39,161 bases of DNA from Streptomyces sp. Ru62 (GTDB lineage: Bacteria; Actinomycetota; Actinomycetes; Streptomycetales; Streptomycetaceae), in the NCBI RefSeq assembly GCF_002920615.1, contig NZ_PQSU01000058.1:1-39161 (forward strand), read 5' to 3'. Every line of letters begins with the position of its first letter. Positions within the stretch are counted from its first letter, which is position 1. The position numbers and the translations under genes are program-made. Below the pieces are notes generated by a model, which saw only the letters and a list, made by a program, of their open reading frames with translations, ran no database searches and was not told where the DNA came from. Of this stretch, positions 22,989 to 30,611 are shown in pieces.

Positions 22989-23944
22989 TGTGCTCGCTCC
23001 CCCATCAGACCGGCCGCGCCCTGGGCGAGCATCTCGGTGGCGAGTTCGCGACCGAGTGCCGTCGCCCGGTCGTGCGTCTGGGGCACGGGACCGGTGGTGG
23101 ACAGCTGCACCATGCGGGTGCCGTCGGTCGTACCGACGACGCCCCGCAGGCGCATTTCCTTGACAATCTGCCCGTCGGCCAGAAGGTCGGCCAGCGCGCC
23201 CACAGGTGCGCTGCAACCGGCCTCCAGGGCGGCGAGCAGTGACCGCTCGGCGGTGACGGCGGCCCGGGTGAAGGGGTCGTCGAGCTCACCGAGCGCGGCG
23301 ACGAGGTCCGCGTTGCCCGCGGCACACTCGATCGCCAGGGCCCCCTGGCCGGGGGCGGGCAAAACCGTGTCGACCGACAGGAAGTCGGTCACTTCGTCGA
23401 TCCGGCCGATCCGGTTCAGTCCGGCGGCGGCCAGCACGACCGCGTCCAGCTCGCCGTCGCGGACGTATCCGATCCGCGTGTCGACGTTGCCGCGTATCGG
23501 GACCGTCTCGATGTCCAGGCCGTGGGTACGGGCGTACGCGTTGAGCTGCGCCATGCGGCGCGGCGAACCGGTGCCTATGCGCGCGCCCCGCGGCAGGTCC
23601 GCGAACTTCAGCGCGTCCCGGGCGACGACCACGTCCCGCGGGTCCTCGCGCACCGGTACGGCGGCCAGGACCAGCTCCTCGGGCTGCGTGGTCGGCAGGT
23701 CCTTGAGCGAATGAACCGCGAAGTCGACCTCGCCCCTCAGCAGCGCGTCGCGCAGCGCCGTGACGAACACGCCGGTGCCGCCGATCTGCGCGAGCGCCTC
23801 GCGGGAGACATCGCCGTACGTGGTGATCTCGACCAGCTCGACGGGCCGCCCCGTCACCTGGCGGACGGCCTCGGCCACCTGCCCGGACTGGGCCATGGCG
23901 AGCTTGCTCCGCCTGGTCCCCAGCCGCAACGCCTTCTCAGTCAT
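22985..23944 (-). CDS. hemC: Hydroxymethylbilane synthase (porphobilinogen deaminase)
   Basis: The 319-residue enzyme links four porphobilinogen units into hydroxymethylbilane. Cys244 in LEAGCSAPVGA is the attachment site of the dipyrromethane cofactor. The N-terminal LRLGTRRSKLAMAQ and the SLKDLPT region form the usual substrate-binding loops. Its ATG overlaps the hemA stop (ATGA) and its own stop overlaps the hemD TTG, so all three are translationally coupled. Confidence 0.97.
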   Translation of the reverse strand: MTEKALRLGTRRSKLAMAQSGQVAEAVRQVTGRPVELVEITTYGDVSREALAQIGGTGVFVTALRDALLRGEVDFAVHSLKDLPTTQPEELVLAAVPVREDPRDVVVARDALKFADLPRGARIGTGSPRRMAQLNAYARTHGLDIETVPIRGNVDTRIGYVRDGELDAVVLAAAGLNRIGRIDEVTDFLSVDTVLPAPGQGALAIECAAGNADLVAALGELDDPFTRAAVTAERSLLAALEAGCSAPVGALADLLADGQIVKEMRLRGVVGTTDGTRMVQLSTTGPVPQTHDRATALGRELATEMLAQGAAGLMGERAH

Positions 23945-25635
23945 GCCGGTCGGTCCTTCGTGTCTGTGCTGTCCCCGGCCCGGGAGACGGCGGCCACCGT
24001 CTCGGGGTCGAGGTCGAACAGGGTGCGCAGCGCGTCGGCGTACCCGGCGCCGCCGGGTTCCGCCGCGAGCTGCTTGACCCGTACGGTCGGCGCGTGCAGC
24101 AGCTTGTCGACGACCCGGTGCACGGCCTGGCGGATCTCGCCGCGCTGGCGTTCGTCCAGGTCGGGCAGGCGGCCGTCGAGGCGGGCGATCTCACTGGCGA
24201 CGACGTCGGCGGCCATGGTGCGCAGCGCGACGACGGTGGGCGTGATGTGCGCCGCCCGCTGTGCCGCGCCGAAGGCCGCGACCTCGTCGGAGACGATACG
24301 CCGGACCTGGTCCACGTCGGCCGCCATCGGCGCGTCGGCGGACGCTTCCGCCAGCGACTCGATGTCGACCAGGCGGACGCCGGCCAGCCGGTGCACGGCC
24401 GCGTCGATGTCGCGGGGCATGGCCAGGTCGAGCAGGAAGAAAAAGGGCGCGGGCCGCTCGGCGACCGGCTCGGGCCTGCGCCGCTCGGGGATCCGGCCGA
24501 CGGTGGCGGCGGTCGCGGCGAGCGCGGTGATCAGCTCGGCGTCCGCCTCGGGCGTCCGGCGCTCCCGGCGGTCGACGGTGCCTCCCGCGACCCAGGCCGC
24601 GTGCTGCTCCAGGGTGGCCGCGTCCATGCCGGCCACGGCGGCCTCGCCCATCAGGGAGAAGCCGGGCTGCACGGCGGCCAGGTCCAGCGGGCAGTTCTCG
24701 TCGGCGCCGATGCCGCTGGACCGCACGGGGGTCCCGGGCTGCGCGGCCTCCGGCTGCGCGGCCGTGGCACCGGTGTCGGCGACGGGAGCGCCGGTACGGC
24801 CCTCGACCGCGTGCGCGACCGCCTCCGCCGTGAGCACCAGGCCCGTCGCCCCGGTACAGGAGACGACGACGTCGGCACGTGTCAGCTCGGTGGCCACGGC
24901 GTCCATGCGCACGGCGCGGGCGGTCACCTCGTTCTCGTCGGACTCGGTGAGGATCTCGGCGAGCCGCTCGGCGCGCTCGAAGGTGCGGTTGGCGACGACG
25001 ACCTCGGCGACCCCGGCGCGCGCGAGCGTCGCGGCGGCCAGCGACGACATCGACCCGGCGCCGATGATCAGCGCCTTCTTGCCCGCCGCCCAGTCGGTGA
25101 CGGGCGTCCCGACGGCGAGCTGCTCCAGGCCGAAGGTGACCAGGGACTGGCCGGCGCGGTCGATGCCGGTCTCGGAGTGGGCGCGCTTGCCGACCCGCAG
25201 CGCCTGCTGGAACAGGTCGTTCAGCAGCTTGCCGGCGGTGTGGAGCTCCTGGGCACGGGCCAGCGAGTCCTTGATCTGGCCGAGGATCTGCCCCTCGCCG
25301 ACGACCATCGAGTCGAGCCCGCAGGCCACCGAGAACAGGTGGTGGACGGCCCGGTCCTCGTAGTGCACGTAGAGGTACGGGGTGAGTTCCTCCAGGCCGA
25401 CCCCGCTGTGCTGGGCGAGCAGCGTGGACAGCTCGGCGACACCGGCGTGGAACTTGTCCACGTCGGCGTACAGCTCGATGCGGTTGCAGGTGGCGAGCAC
25501 CGCGGCCTCGCCGGCGGGTTCGGCGGCGACCGTGTCCTGGAGCAGCTTGATCTGGGCGTCCGCGCTCAACGCGGCCCGCTCCAGCACGCTGACCGGGGCG
25601 CTGCGGTGGCTCAGTCCGACGACGAGGAGGCTCAT
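23941..25635 (-). CDS. hemA: Glutamyl-tRNA reductase
   Basis: The 564-residue enzyme reduces glutamyl-tRNA to glutamate-1-semialdehyde, the first committed step of heme synthesis. The catalytic cysteine is Cys50 (ATCNRIELY), GEGQILGQ follows in the catalytic domain, and the NADPH loop is LIIGAGSM at about 189-196. It is well over 100 residues longer than most bacterial enzymes. The extra sequence sits in the NADPH domain at about 275-400, is Ala/Pro/Thr-rich and looks partly disordered; the core resumes at FFFLLDLAMPRDID. Streptomyces enzymes share this insertion. Its ATG overlaps the rex stop (ATGA), placing heme entry under Rex control. Confidence 0.96.
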   Translation of the reverse strand: MSLLVVGLSHRSAPVSVLERAALSADAQIKLLQDTVAAEPAGEAAVLATCNRIELYADVDKFHAGVAELSTLLAQHSGVGLEELTPYLYVHYEDRAVHHLFSVACGLDSMVVGEGQILGQIKDSLARAQELHTAGKLLNDLFQQALRVGKRAHSETGIDRAGQSLVTFGLEQLAVGTPVTDWAAGKKALIIGAGSMSSLAAATLARAGVAEVVVANRTFERAERLAEILTESDENEVTARAVRMDAVATELTRADVVVSCTGATGLVLTAEAVAHAVEGRTGAPVADTGATAAQPEAAQPGTPVRSSGIGADENCPLDLAAVQPGFSLMGEAAVAGMDAATLEQHAAWVAGGTVDRRERRTPEADAELITALAATAATVGRIPERRRPEPVAERPAPFFFLLDLAMPRDIDAAVHRLAGVRLVDIESLAEASADAPMAADVDQVRRIVSDEVAAFGAAQRAAHITPTVVALRTMAADVVASEIARLDGRLPDLDERQRGEIRQAVHRVVDKLLHAPTVRVKQLAAEPGGAGYADALRTLFDLDPETVAAVSRAGDSTDTKDRPA

Positions 25636-26408
25636 GCCGGCATCACGGCGGGGACGTCCCCGTCGGGCCCCTGGTCGGCGGAGTCGTCGGCGGCCGCGCC
25701 ACGGGCAGCGGCGGTGGGCAGCGCGCCGTCGCCCGCGGCGGTCTCCTCGCCGGCCTTGCGCTGCTCGTGGAAGGCGAGGATCTGGAGTTCGATCGAGAGG
25801 TCGACCTTGCGCACGTCGACGCCGTCCGGGACGGACAGCACGGTCGGCGCGAAGTTCAGGATGGAGGTCACACCGGCGGCCACGAGCCGGTCGCAGACCT
25901 GCTGGGCGGCGCCGGCCGGGGTGGCGATCACACCGATGGACACGCCGTTGTCCTCGATGATCTTCTCAAGGTCGTCGGTGTGCTGGACGGGGATGCCCGC
26001 GACCGGCTTGCCGGCCATCGCCGGGTCGGCGTCGATCAGGGCCGCGACCCGGAAGCCGCGGGAGGCGAAACCACCGTAGTTGGCGAGGGCGGCGCCGAGG
26101 TTGCCGATACCGACGATCACAACCGGCCAGTCCTGGGTCAGGCCGAGTTCGCGGGAGATCTGGTAGACGAGATACTCCACGTCGTAGCCGACACCGCGCG
26201 TTCCGTAGGAGCCCAGGTACGAGAAGTCCTTGCGCAGCTTGGCGGAGTTGACCCCCGCCGCCGCGGCCAGCTCCTCGGAGGAGACCGTGGGGACCGAGCG
26301 CTCCGACAGCGCGGTCAGGGCTCGGAGGTACAGCGGAAGGCGGGCGACGGTGGCCTCGGGAATTCCTCGGCTACGGGTCGCCGGTCGGTGTGTTCGGCCA
26401 GTTGCCAC
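25632..26408 (-). CDS. rex: Redox-sensing repressor Rex
   Basis: The 258-residue protein closely matches Streptomyces Rex as remembered. An N-terminal winged helix (about 15-75, with SSEELAAAAGVNSAKLRKDF) is followed by a Rossmann domain with VGIGNLG at 99-105 and a C-terminal helix that swaps between subunits. Rex binds its operator when NADH is low and leaves when NADH binds. It controls cytochrome bd, NADH dehydrogenase and heme genes. The GTG at 26408 gives the known N terminus (MATGR-HRPATRSRGIP) and follows CAGGAG. The stop overlaps the hemA start. A matching operator lies at 26485-26502, so it regulates itself and hemACD. Confidence 0.97.
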   Translation of the reverse strand: MATGRTHRPATRSRGIPEATVARLPLYLRALTALSERSVPTVSSEELAAAAGVNSAKLRKDFSYLGSYGTRGVGYDVEYLVYQISRELGLTQDWPVVIVGIGNLGAALANYGGFASRGFRVAALIDADPAMAGKPVAGIPVQHTDDLEKIIEDNGVSIGVIATPAGAAQQVCDRLVAAGVTSILNFAPTVLSVPDGVDVRKVDLSIELQILAFHEQRKAGEETAAGDGALPTAAARGAAADDSADQGPDGDVPAVMPA

Positions 26409-26484
26409 GGTGCTCCTGCGGGTAGAGCGGGGCTGCAGGCGGTCATACGTCCCCAGACCGCCCCGTCGACAGCAGGCTATGTCT

Positions 26485-26502
26485 TTGTGAACGCGTGCAC
26501 AA
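26485..26502. promoter_or_regulatory. Rex operator (ROP) upstream of rex-hemACD
   Basis: TTGTGAACGCGTGCACAA differs from the Streptomyces Rex consensus TTGTGAACGCGTTCACAA at one position. It lies 77 bases upstream of the rex GTG, in the expected promoter position. No other gene start is nearer, so its target is the rex-hemACD operon. Confidence 0.9.
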
Positions 26503-26688
26503 AGATGGTGTCCGATTTGCCCGGCAGAAGTGACCGGGGTCACGCGCCGTCTGCGCCCTCGCCGGGAACCGGCGCACACGCACCGGTGCTCCTTCGTTAC
26601 TGGGGGCAAAACCGCACACACTCCTCACGAATCCCGCCCCCGAGATCAAACCGCCGTCGATCCTAAGCGACATTCGGGCCGGTTTGGA

Positions 26689-26970
26689 CTACTCGGTCAG
26701 TGCCCGGCGCAGACGCTCCTCGTTCACGCGCCAGAAGGTGTGCTGTTCACCGTCGACCAGTACGACCGGGATCTGCTCCCAGTAGCGGTCGTGCAGCTCC
26801 CGGTCCTCGGTGATGTCCTTCGGCTCCCACGGCACGCCGAGGTCGCCGCACACCTTCTCGATCACCGCCTGCGCGTCGTCGCACAGATGGCAGCCCGGCT
26901 TGCGGATGAGGGTGACCTGCCGCGCGCGCGGCTCGGCCCTGCGTCGGAAGAGGGGACTCATACCGGCCAT
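26689..26970 (-). CDS. Glutaredoxin-like thiol-disulfide protein
   Basis: The 93-residue protein has a thioredoxin fold of the DUF836/glutaredoxin type: VTLIRKPGCHLCDDA with the redox pair Cys27 and Cys30, EPKDITEDREL, and the cis-proline loop WEQIPVVLVDGEQHTFWRV. It probably reduces disulfides in the cytoplasm. The start could be ATG 26970 or ATG 26961; neither has a strong ribosome binding site. It is upstream of rex on the same strand but separated by 280 bases that carry the Rex operator, so it is a separate unit, divergent from the HAD-IB gene. Confidence 0.88.
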   Translation of the reverse strand: MAGMSPLFRRRAEPRARQVTLIRKPGCHLCDDAQAVIEKVCGDLGVPWEPKDITEDRELHDRYWEQIPVVLVDGEQHTFWRVNEERLRRALTE

Positions 26971-27087
26971 TCTCGCGCGCTCGGCGCCCATTCCGGATCG
27001 CTTCTTCAACGGCCCGGTCATGCAGAGTTCACAACCTCCCAACCTCCGGTCGCCGGAACCGCGGGGCGGACTGGCTATGCTCACGAC

Positions 27088-28008
27088 ATGGCCGCTCTCG
27101 GATGGCTCACTCCCCGTAGGCGCTCCGCCACGGCGCGGAGCGTGTTGGCAGGCGAGGCCTCGGCGGAGGCCGCCCGCAAGTCCTCGCAGGAAGCCCCGCG
27201 CGCAACGCCGGAGGAACCGGAGTTCCCCGTGATCGGCGACGACCGGGCCGCCGCCTTCTTCGACCTCGACAACACGGTGATGCAGGGCGCCGCGCTGTTC
27301 CACTTCGGCCGGGGGCTGTACAAGCGGAAGTTCTTCGAGACCCGCGACCTCGCCAGGTTCGCCTGGCAGCAGGCCTGGTTCCGGCTGGCCGGCGTCGAGG
27401 ACCCCGAGCACATGCAGGACGCCCGCGACTCGGCGCTGTCGATCGTCAAGGGACACCGGGTCGCCGAACTGGAGTCGATCGGCGAGGAGATCTACGACGA
27501 GTACATGGCCGACCGGATCTGGCCCGGCACCCGCGCCCTCGCCCAGGCCCACCTGGACGCGGGCCAGAAGGTGTGGCTGGTCACCGCGGCCCCGGTGGAG
27601 ATCGCCCAGGTGATCGCCCGCCGCCTCGGCCTCACGGGCGCCCTCGGCACGGTGGCCGAGTCGGTCGACGGCGTCTACACCGGCAAGCTGGTCGGCGAGC
27701 CCCTGCACGGACCGGCCAAGGCCGAGGCGGTCCGCGCGCTCGCCGCCGCGGAGGGGCTGGACCTGTCCCGCTGCGCGGCCTACAGCGACAGCCACAACGA
27801 CATCCCGATGCTGTCCCTGGTCGGCCACCCCTACGCCATCAACCCGGACGCCAAGCTGCGCAGGCACGCCCGCGAGAAGGACTGGCGCCTGCGCGACTAC
27901 CGCACCGGCCGCAAGGCGGCGAAGGTCGGCATCCCGGCGGCGGCCGGGGTCGGCGCGGTGGCCGGTGGCACGGCGGCGGCGATCGCCCTGAGCCGACGGC
28001 GCCGATAA
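27088..28008 (+). CDS. HAD-IB family phosphatase (SerB-like)
   Basis: The 306-residue protein has the HAD motifs in order: FFDLDNT with nucleophile Asp59 and Asp61, the VTAAP motif near the middle, a Lys in the GPAKAEA region, and SDSHNDIPML. This places it in subfamily IB with phosphoserine phosphatase-like and phosphatidyl-phosphatase-like enzymes. An N-terminal extension of about 50 residues is charged, and the C terminus (GIPAAAGVGAVAGG, then RRRR) could be a membrane anchor. The substrate is unknown. TATGCT at 27076-27081 lies 7 bases upstream of the ATG with no ribosome binding site, so the message is probably leaderless. It precedes bldN in the same direction by 286 bases. Confidence 0.92.
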   Translation: MAALGWLTPRRRSATARSVLAGEASAEAARKSSQEAPRATPEEPEFPVIGDDRAAAFFDLDNTVMQGAALFHFGRGLYKRKFFETRDLARFAWQQAWFRLAGVEDPEHMQDARDSALSIVKGHRVAELESIGEEIYDEYMADRIWPGTRALAQAHLDAGQKVWLVTAAPVEIAQVIARRLGLTGALGTVAESVDGVYTGKLVGEPLHGPAKAEAVRALAAAEGLDLSRCAAYSDSHNDIPMLSLVGHPYAINPDAKLRRHAREKDWRLRDYRTGRKAAKVGIPAAAGVGAVAGGTAAAIALSRRRR

Positions 28009-28294
28009 CCGCCGCGGCGAGCCCCGCGCGCACGAATTATGCCGCGGCCATTTCAACACGTGCCGCTCCTCACCGAAACCAGCCTCTTTCCGGTCAACAA
28101 GCGATCAGCTTGCGAAACTTGACCCACCATCAATCGGTTACGGATGCGACGCAATCGATGATTTGAGCAACTCGGTGTAGCAGGCCCTGCACGAAGCGTT
28201 ATTCTCCTCAGACGCAAACCGGTACCCCTCCGTCGCTACGACGGGTGAAAGGTCCCGCACTGCACGTGATGGAAGCTCTGCCTCTGGGAGTCCC
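28009..28294. promoter_or_regulatory. bldN upstream control region
   Basis: This 286-base gap precedes bldN and is less G+C-rich than its surroundings. At 28093-28123 it contains nested inverted repeats: GTCAA (28093-28097) with TTGAC (28119-28123), enclosing CAAGC (28098-28102), GATCA and GCTTG (28108-28112). In S. coelicolor bldN is repressed by BldD, but I did not find a convincing BldD box here. No -35/-10 pair was settled. Confidence 0.4.
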
Positions 28295-29071
28295 GTGTAC
28301 CCACACGTCGGGGTTGACGCCTCGGGCCTGGCTACGCTGCGCGCAACAGTCGCGATGGTGAAAGAGACGCTGCGCGGCTTCGTCCCCACCGCGTACGCCG
28401 TCCCCGCCTTCGCCGCCGCGCCCGCCGGCCCGTGCTACGCACTGGCCGACGGCAGCGCCGCCGTCGGCAGACGGGGGCGGGCCACCGGCGCGGCCACCGC
28501 CCGCCGTCCGGCCGCCGACAGCGACAGCGCCCGGATGATGGACCTGGTCGAACGCGCCCAGGCGGGGGAGGCCGAGGCCTTCGGGCGGCTCTACGACCAG
28601 TACAGCGACACCGTCTACCGCTACATCTACTACCGCGTCGGCGGCCGGGCGACCGCCGAGGACCTCACCAGCGAGACCTTTCTGCGGGCACTCCGCAGGA
28701 TCGGCACCTTCACCTGGCAGGGCCGCGACTTCGGCGCCTGGCTGGTCACCATCGCCCGGAACCTGGTCGCCGACCACTTCAAGTCCAGCCGCTTCCGGCT
28801 GGAGGTCACCACCGGCGAGATGCTCGACGCCAACGAGGTCGAACGCTCCCCGGAGGACTCCGTCCTGGAGTCCCTGTCGAACGCCGCCCTGCTCGACGCC
28901 GTACGGCGGCTCAACCCCCAGCAGCAGGAGTGCGTCACGCTCCGCTTCCTCCAGGGCCTCTCGGTCGCCGAGACCGCCCGGGTCATGGGCAAGAACGAAG
29001 GCGCCATCAAGACCCTCCAGTACCGCGCCGTACGCACCCTCGCCCGGCTGCTGCCGGACGACGCCCGCTGA
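28295..29071 (+). CDS. bldN: Developmental ECF sigma factor BldN (pro-form)
   Basis: The 258-residue protein has a long N-terminal extension of about 80 residues (opening MYPHVGVDASGLATLRATVA), the hallmark of pro-sigma BldN, which is processed to a shorter active form in S. coelicolor. Sigma region 2 spans about 85-155 (FGRLYDQYSDTVYRYIYYRV, EDLTSETFLRALRRI, FGAWLVTIARNLVADHFK). Region 4 spans about 200-255 (LNPQQQECVTLRFLQGLSV, KNEGAIKTLQYRAVRTL). BldN directs genes for aerial hyphae, including bldM, chaplins and rodlins. The GTG follows GGGAG. It is followed by the gene for its anti-sigma factor. Confidence 0.96.
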   Translation: MYPHVGVDASGLATLRATVAMVKETLRGFVPTAYAVPAFAAAPAGPCYALADGSAAVGRRGRATGAATARRPAADSDSARMMDLVERAQAGEAEAFGRLYDQYSDTVYRYIYYRVGGRATAEDLTSETFLRALRRIGTFTWQGRDFGAWLVTIARNLVADHFKSSRFRLEVTTGEMLDANEVERSPEDSVLESLSNAALLDAVRRLNPQQQECVTLRFLQGLSVAETARVMGKNEGAIKTLQYRAVRTLARLLPDDAR

Positions 29072-29147
29072 GCCAGGTGACCCAGGGCGACGGTCAACTC
29101 ACCTACGGTGAAAGTCCGTTGCCTTTCCGATCCGGGCATCCGCCGTC

Positions 29148-29176
29148 CGTAACCCAAGTGCCGCGCCAGTCGTTGT
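29148..29176 (+). promoter_or_regulatory. Candidate BldN-dependent promoter of rsbN
   Basis: CGTAAC (29148-29153), a 17-base spacer, then CGTTGT (29171-29176). BldN promoters, as I recall from bldM, carry CGTAAC and CGTTGA-like boxes. The pair lies about 130 bases upstream of the rsbN GTG in the 235-base gap after bldN. In this arrangement BldN would drive expression of its own inhibitor. Confidence 0.65.
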
Positions 29177-29306
29177 GCGGGATACAGGCTCCCTGTGGTC
29201 ACGTCCTGGCCGACCCCGATCGCTCGATCGGGTGGAAGTTCCGTGGGCGTGCAACCCTCAGGACCCCCTGGGGAGTCGACCGTCATGACGAGAGGAGGTG
29301 CCGCCA

Positions 29307-30539
29307 GTGATCGCGAACGTATCGGCGCACCGGCGGGCGAACGCCTTCGCCCAGGCCCTGGAGGAGCAGTCCGACCGGGACACGGCGGCCGAGCAGTCCG
29401 TAGGCCAGGCGGAATCACCGCCGACCACCGAGGAACGGACCGAGCAGGGCGAACTGCTGGCCCTGGCGGCGGGCCTCGGCGCACTGCCCAGACCGCAGCT
29501 CGACCCCGAGGTCAAGGTCGTCCAGCGGGCCCAGTTGGTGGCCGCGATGGAGGCCATGCTCCAGGAGGGCACCGGGGCGACGGACACGTCGGTACCGGAA
29601 CAACGCTCCCACCGGGCCAAGGGCGCGCACCGGGCGAGCCCGCTGGGCAAGCTCCGCCCGCGCACGCGACTGACCAAGGGTCTCGCGGCCGGCGGGCTCA
29701 GTGTGGGCGTGGCCGCCGGGGCCTTCGGCGGAGTCGCCGCCGCCAGCTCCGACGCCCTGCCCGGCGACTCGCTGTACGGACTGAAACGCGGCATCGAGGA
29801 CTTCAAGCTCAACTACCTGACCGACGGCGACGACCAGCGCGGCCAGACCTACCTCGACCAGGCCTCCACCCGCCTCAGCGAGGCCCGGCGGCTGCTGGAG
29901 CGCGGCCGGGGCGGCCATCTGGACCACGAGTCCATCGGCGAGATCCGCCGCACCCTGTCCGGGATGCAGCACGACGTCGCCGAGGGCCACCGCCTGCTCC
30001 ACGCGGCCTACGAGGCCGACCCGGACTCGCTCGGCCCCATCCAGGCGCTGTCCACGTTCTCCAAGTCGCACCGCCAGGCCTGGAGCGCGCTCAGCGACAA
30101 GCTGCCCACGCAGCTGGGCGATGTGAAACAGCAGGTGTCCTCGGTCTTCGACGCCATAGACGAAGAGGTCGCCCCGCTGCAGCCCCTGCTCCCGCAGCCA
30201 CCCGCACGACCGGGCGACGGCAGACACCCGGGCGGCTCCGGCCCGGCGTCCACCGGCTCCTCCGGCAGCCACCGGTCCACCACGCCCAGTGCCGGGAACA
30301 CCCCGTCCGCCGGCAAGCACACCGGCACCGGCGCGCCGAGCGGGTCGGCCACCGGCAGCAGCGGTGACGGGCTCATCGGCGGTGACACCGGCGGCCTGCT
30401 CGATCCGCCGAAGACCGGGTCCGACACCACCTCCCCGTCCGCCGGCAAGTCCCCCACGGGCCAGCCGGACGTCACGATCCCCCCGCTCATCCCCGACCTG
30501 CTCCCGGGCCTGGGTATCGACGGGGAGGACGCGGACTGA
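29307..30539 (+). CDS. rsbN: Membrane anti-sigma factor RsbN
   Basis: The 410-residue protein has a cytoplasmic N-terminal region (MIANVSAHRRANAFAQAL onwards, to about residue 124), one membrane helix at about 125-146, and an extracytoplasmic part. That part contains a DUF5667 region (about 147-290; GDSLYGLKRGIEDFKLNYLT) and a low-complexity Ser/Thr/Gly/Pro tail. RsbN lacks the usual zinc-binding anti-sigma motif and binds BldN directly. The GTG at 29307 is 8 bases after AGGAGG; a GTG at 29298 overlaps that site and is excluded. It lies 235 bases after bldN behind a BldN-type promoter and ends at a strong terminator. Confidence 0.94.
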   Translation: MIANVSAHRRANAFAQALEEQSDRDTAAEQSVGQAESPPTTEERTEQGELLALAAGLGALPRPQLDPEVKVVQRAQLVAAMEAMLQEGTGATDTSVPEQRSHRAKGAHRASPLGKLRPRTRLTKGLAAGGLSVGVAAGAFGGVAAASSDALPGDSLYGLKRGIEDFKLNYLTDGDDQRGQTYLDQASTRLSEARRLLERGRGGHLDHESIGEIRRTLSGMQHDVAEGHRLLHAAYEADPDSLGPIQALSTFSKSHRQAWSALSDKLPTQLGDVKQQVSSVFDAIDEEVAPLQPLLPQPPARPGDGRHPGGSGPASTGSSGSHRSTTPSAGNTPSAGKHTGTGAPSGSATGSSGDGLIGGDTGGLLDPPKTGSDTTSPSAGKSPTGQPDVTIPPLIPDLLPGLGIDGEDAD

Positions 30540-30553
30540 CGCGGCACGGCTGA

Positions 30554-30597
30554 GGCATCGAGGGCGCCCCTTTCCGAGCAGGGGCGCCCTCGATGCC
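30554..30597. terminator. Bidirectional terminator after rsbN
   Basis: A perfect 18-base inverted repeat: 30554-30571 (core GAGGGCGCCCCT), loop TTCCGAGC, and 30580-30597. It lies 14 bases after the rsbN stop and 14 bases before the end of the convergent acyltransferase gene. Confidence 0.92.
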
Positions 30598-30611
30598 GTT
30601 CACCGGACGTC

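Noticed and set aside
22989..23216. Longer N terminus for the HemD fusion protein
   Set aside because: The frame runs open into hemC, but its residues are Arg/Gly-rich shadow sequence. The TTGA overlap with GGGGGAG upstream gives a better start.
24094..26079. Plus-strand 661-codon open frame opposite hemA and rex
   Set aside because: It lies antisense to two certain genes and has a biased Gly/Arg/Val composition without motifs.
27027..27034. GTTCACAA, a Rex half-site near the glutaredoxin and HAD genes
   Set aside because: Only one half matches; the facing half-site is absent, so a second Rex operator is not supported.
28119..28124. TTGACC as a -35 box for bldN
   Set aside because: No TANNNT lies 16-19 bases downstream, and the hexamer is better explained as one arm of the inverted repeat.
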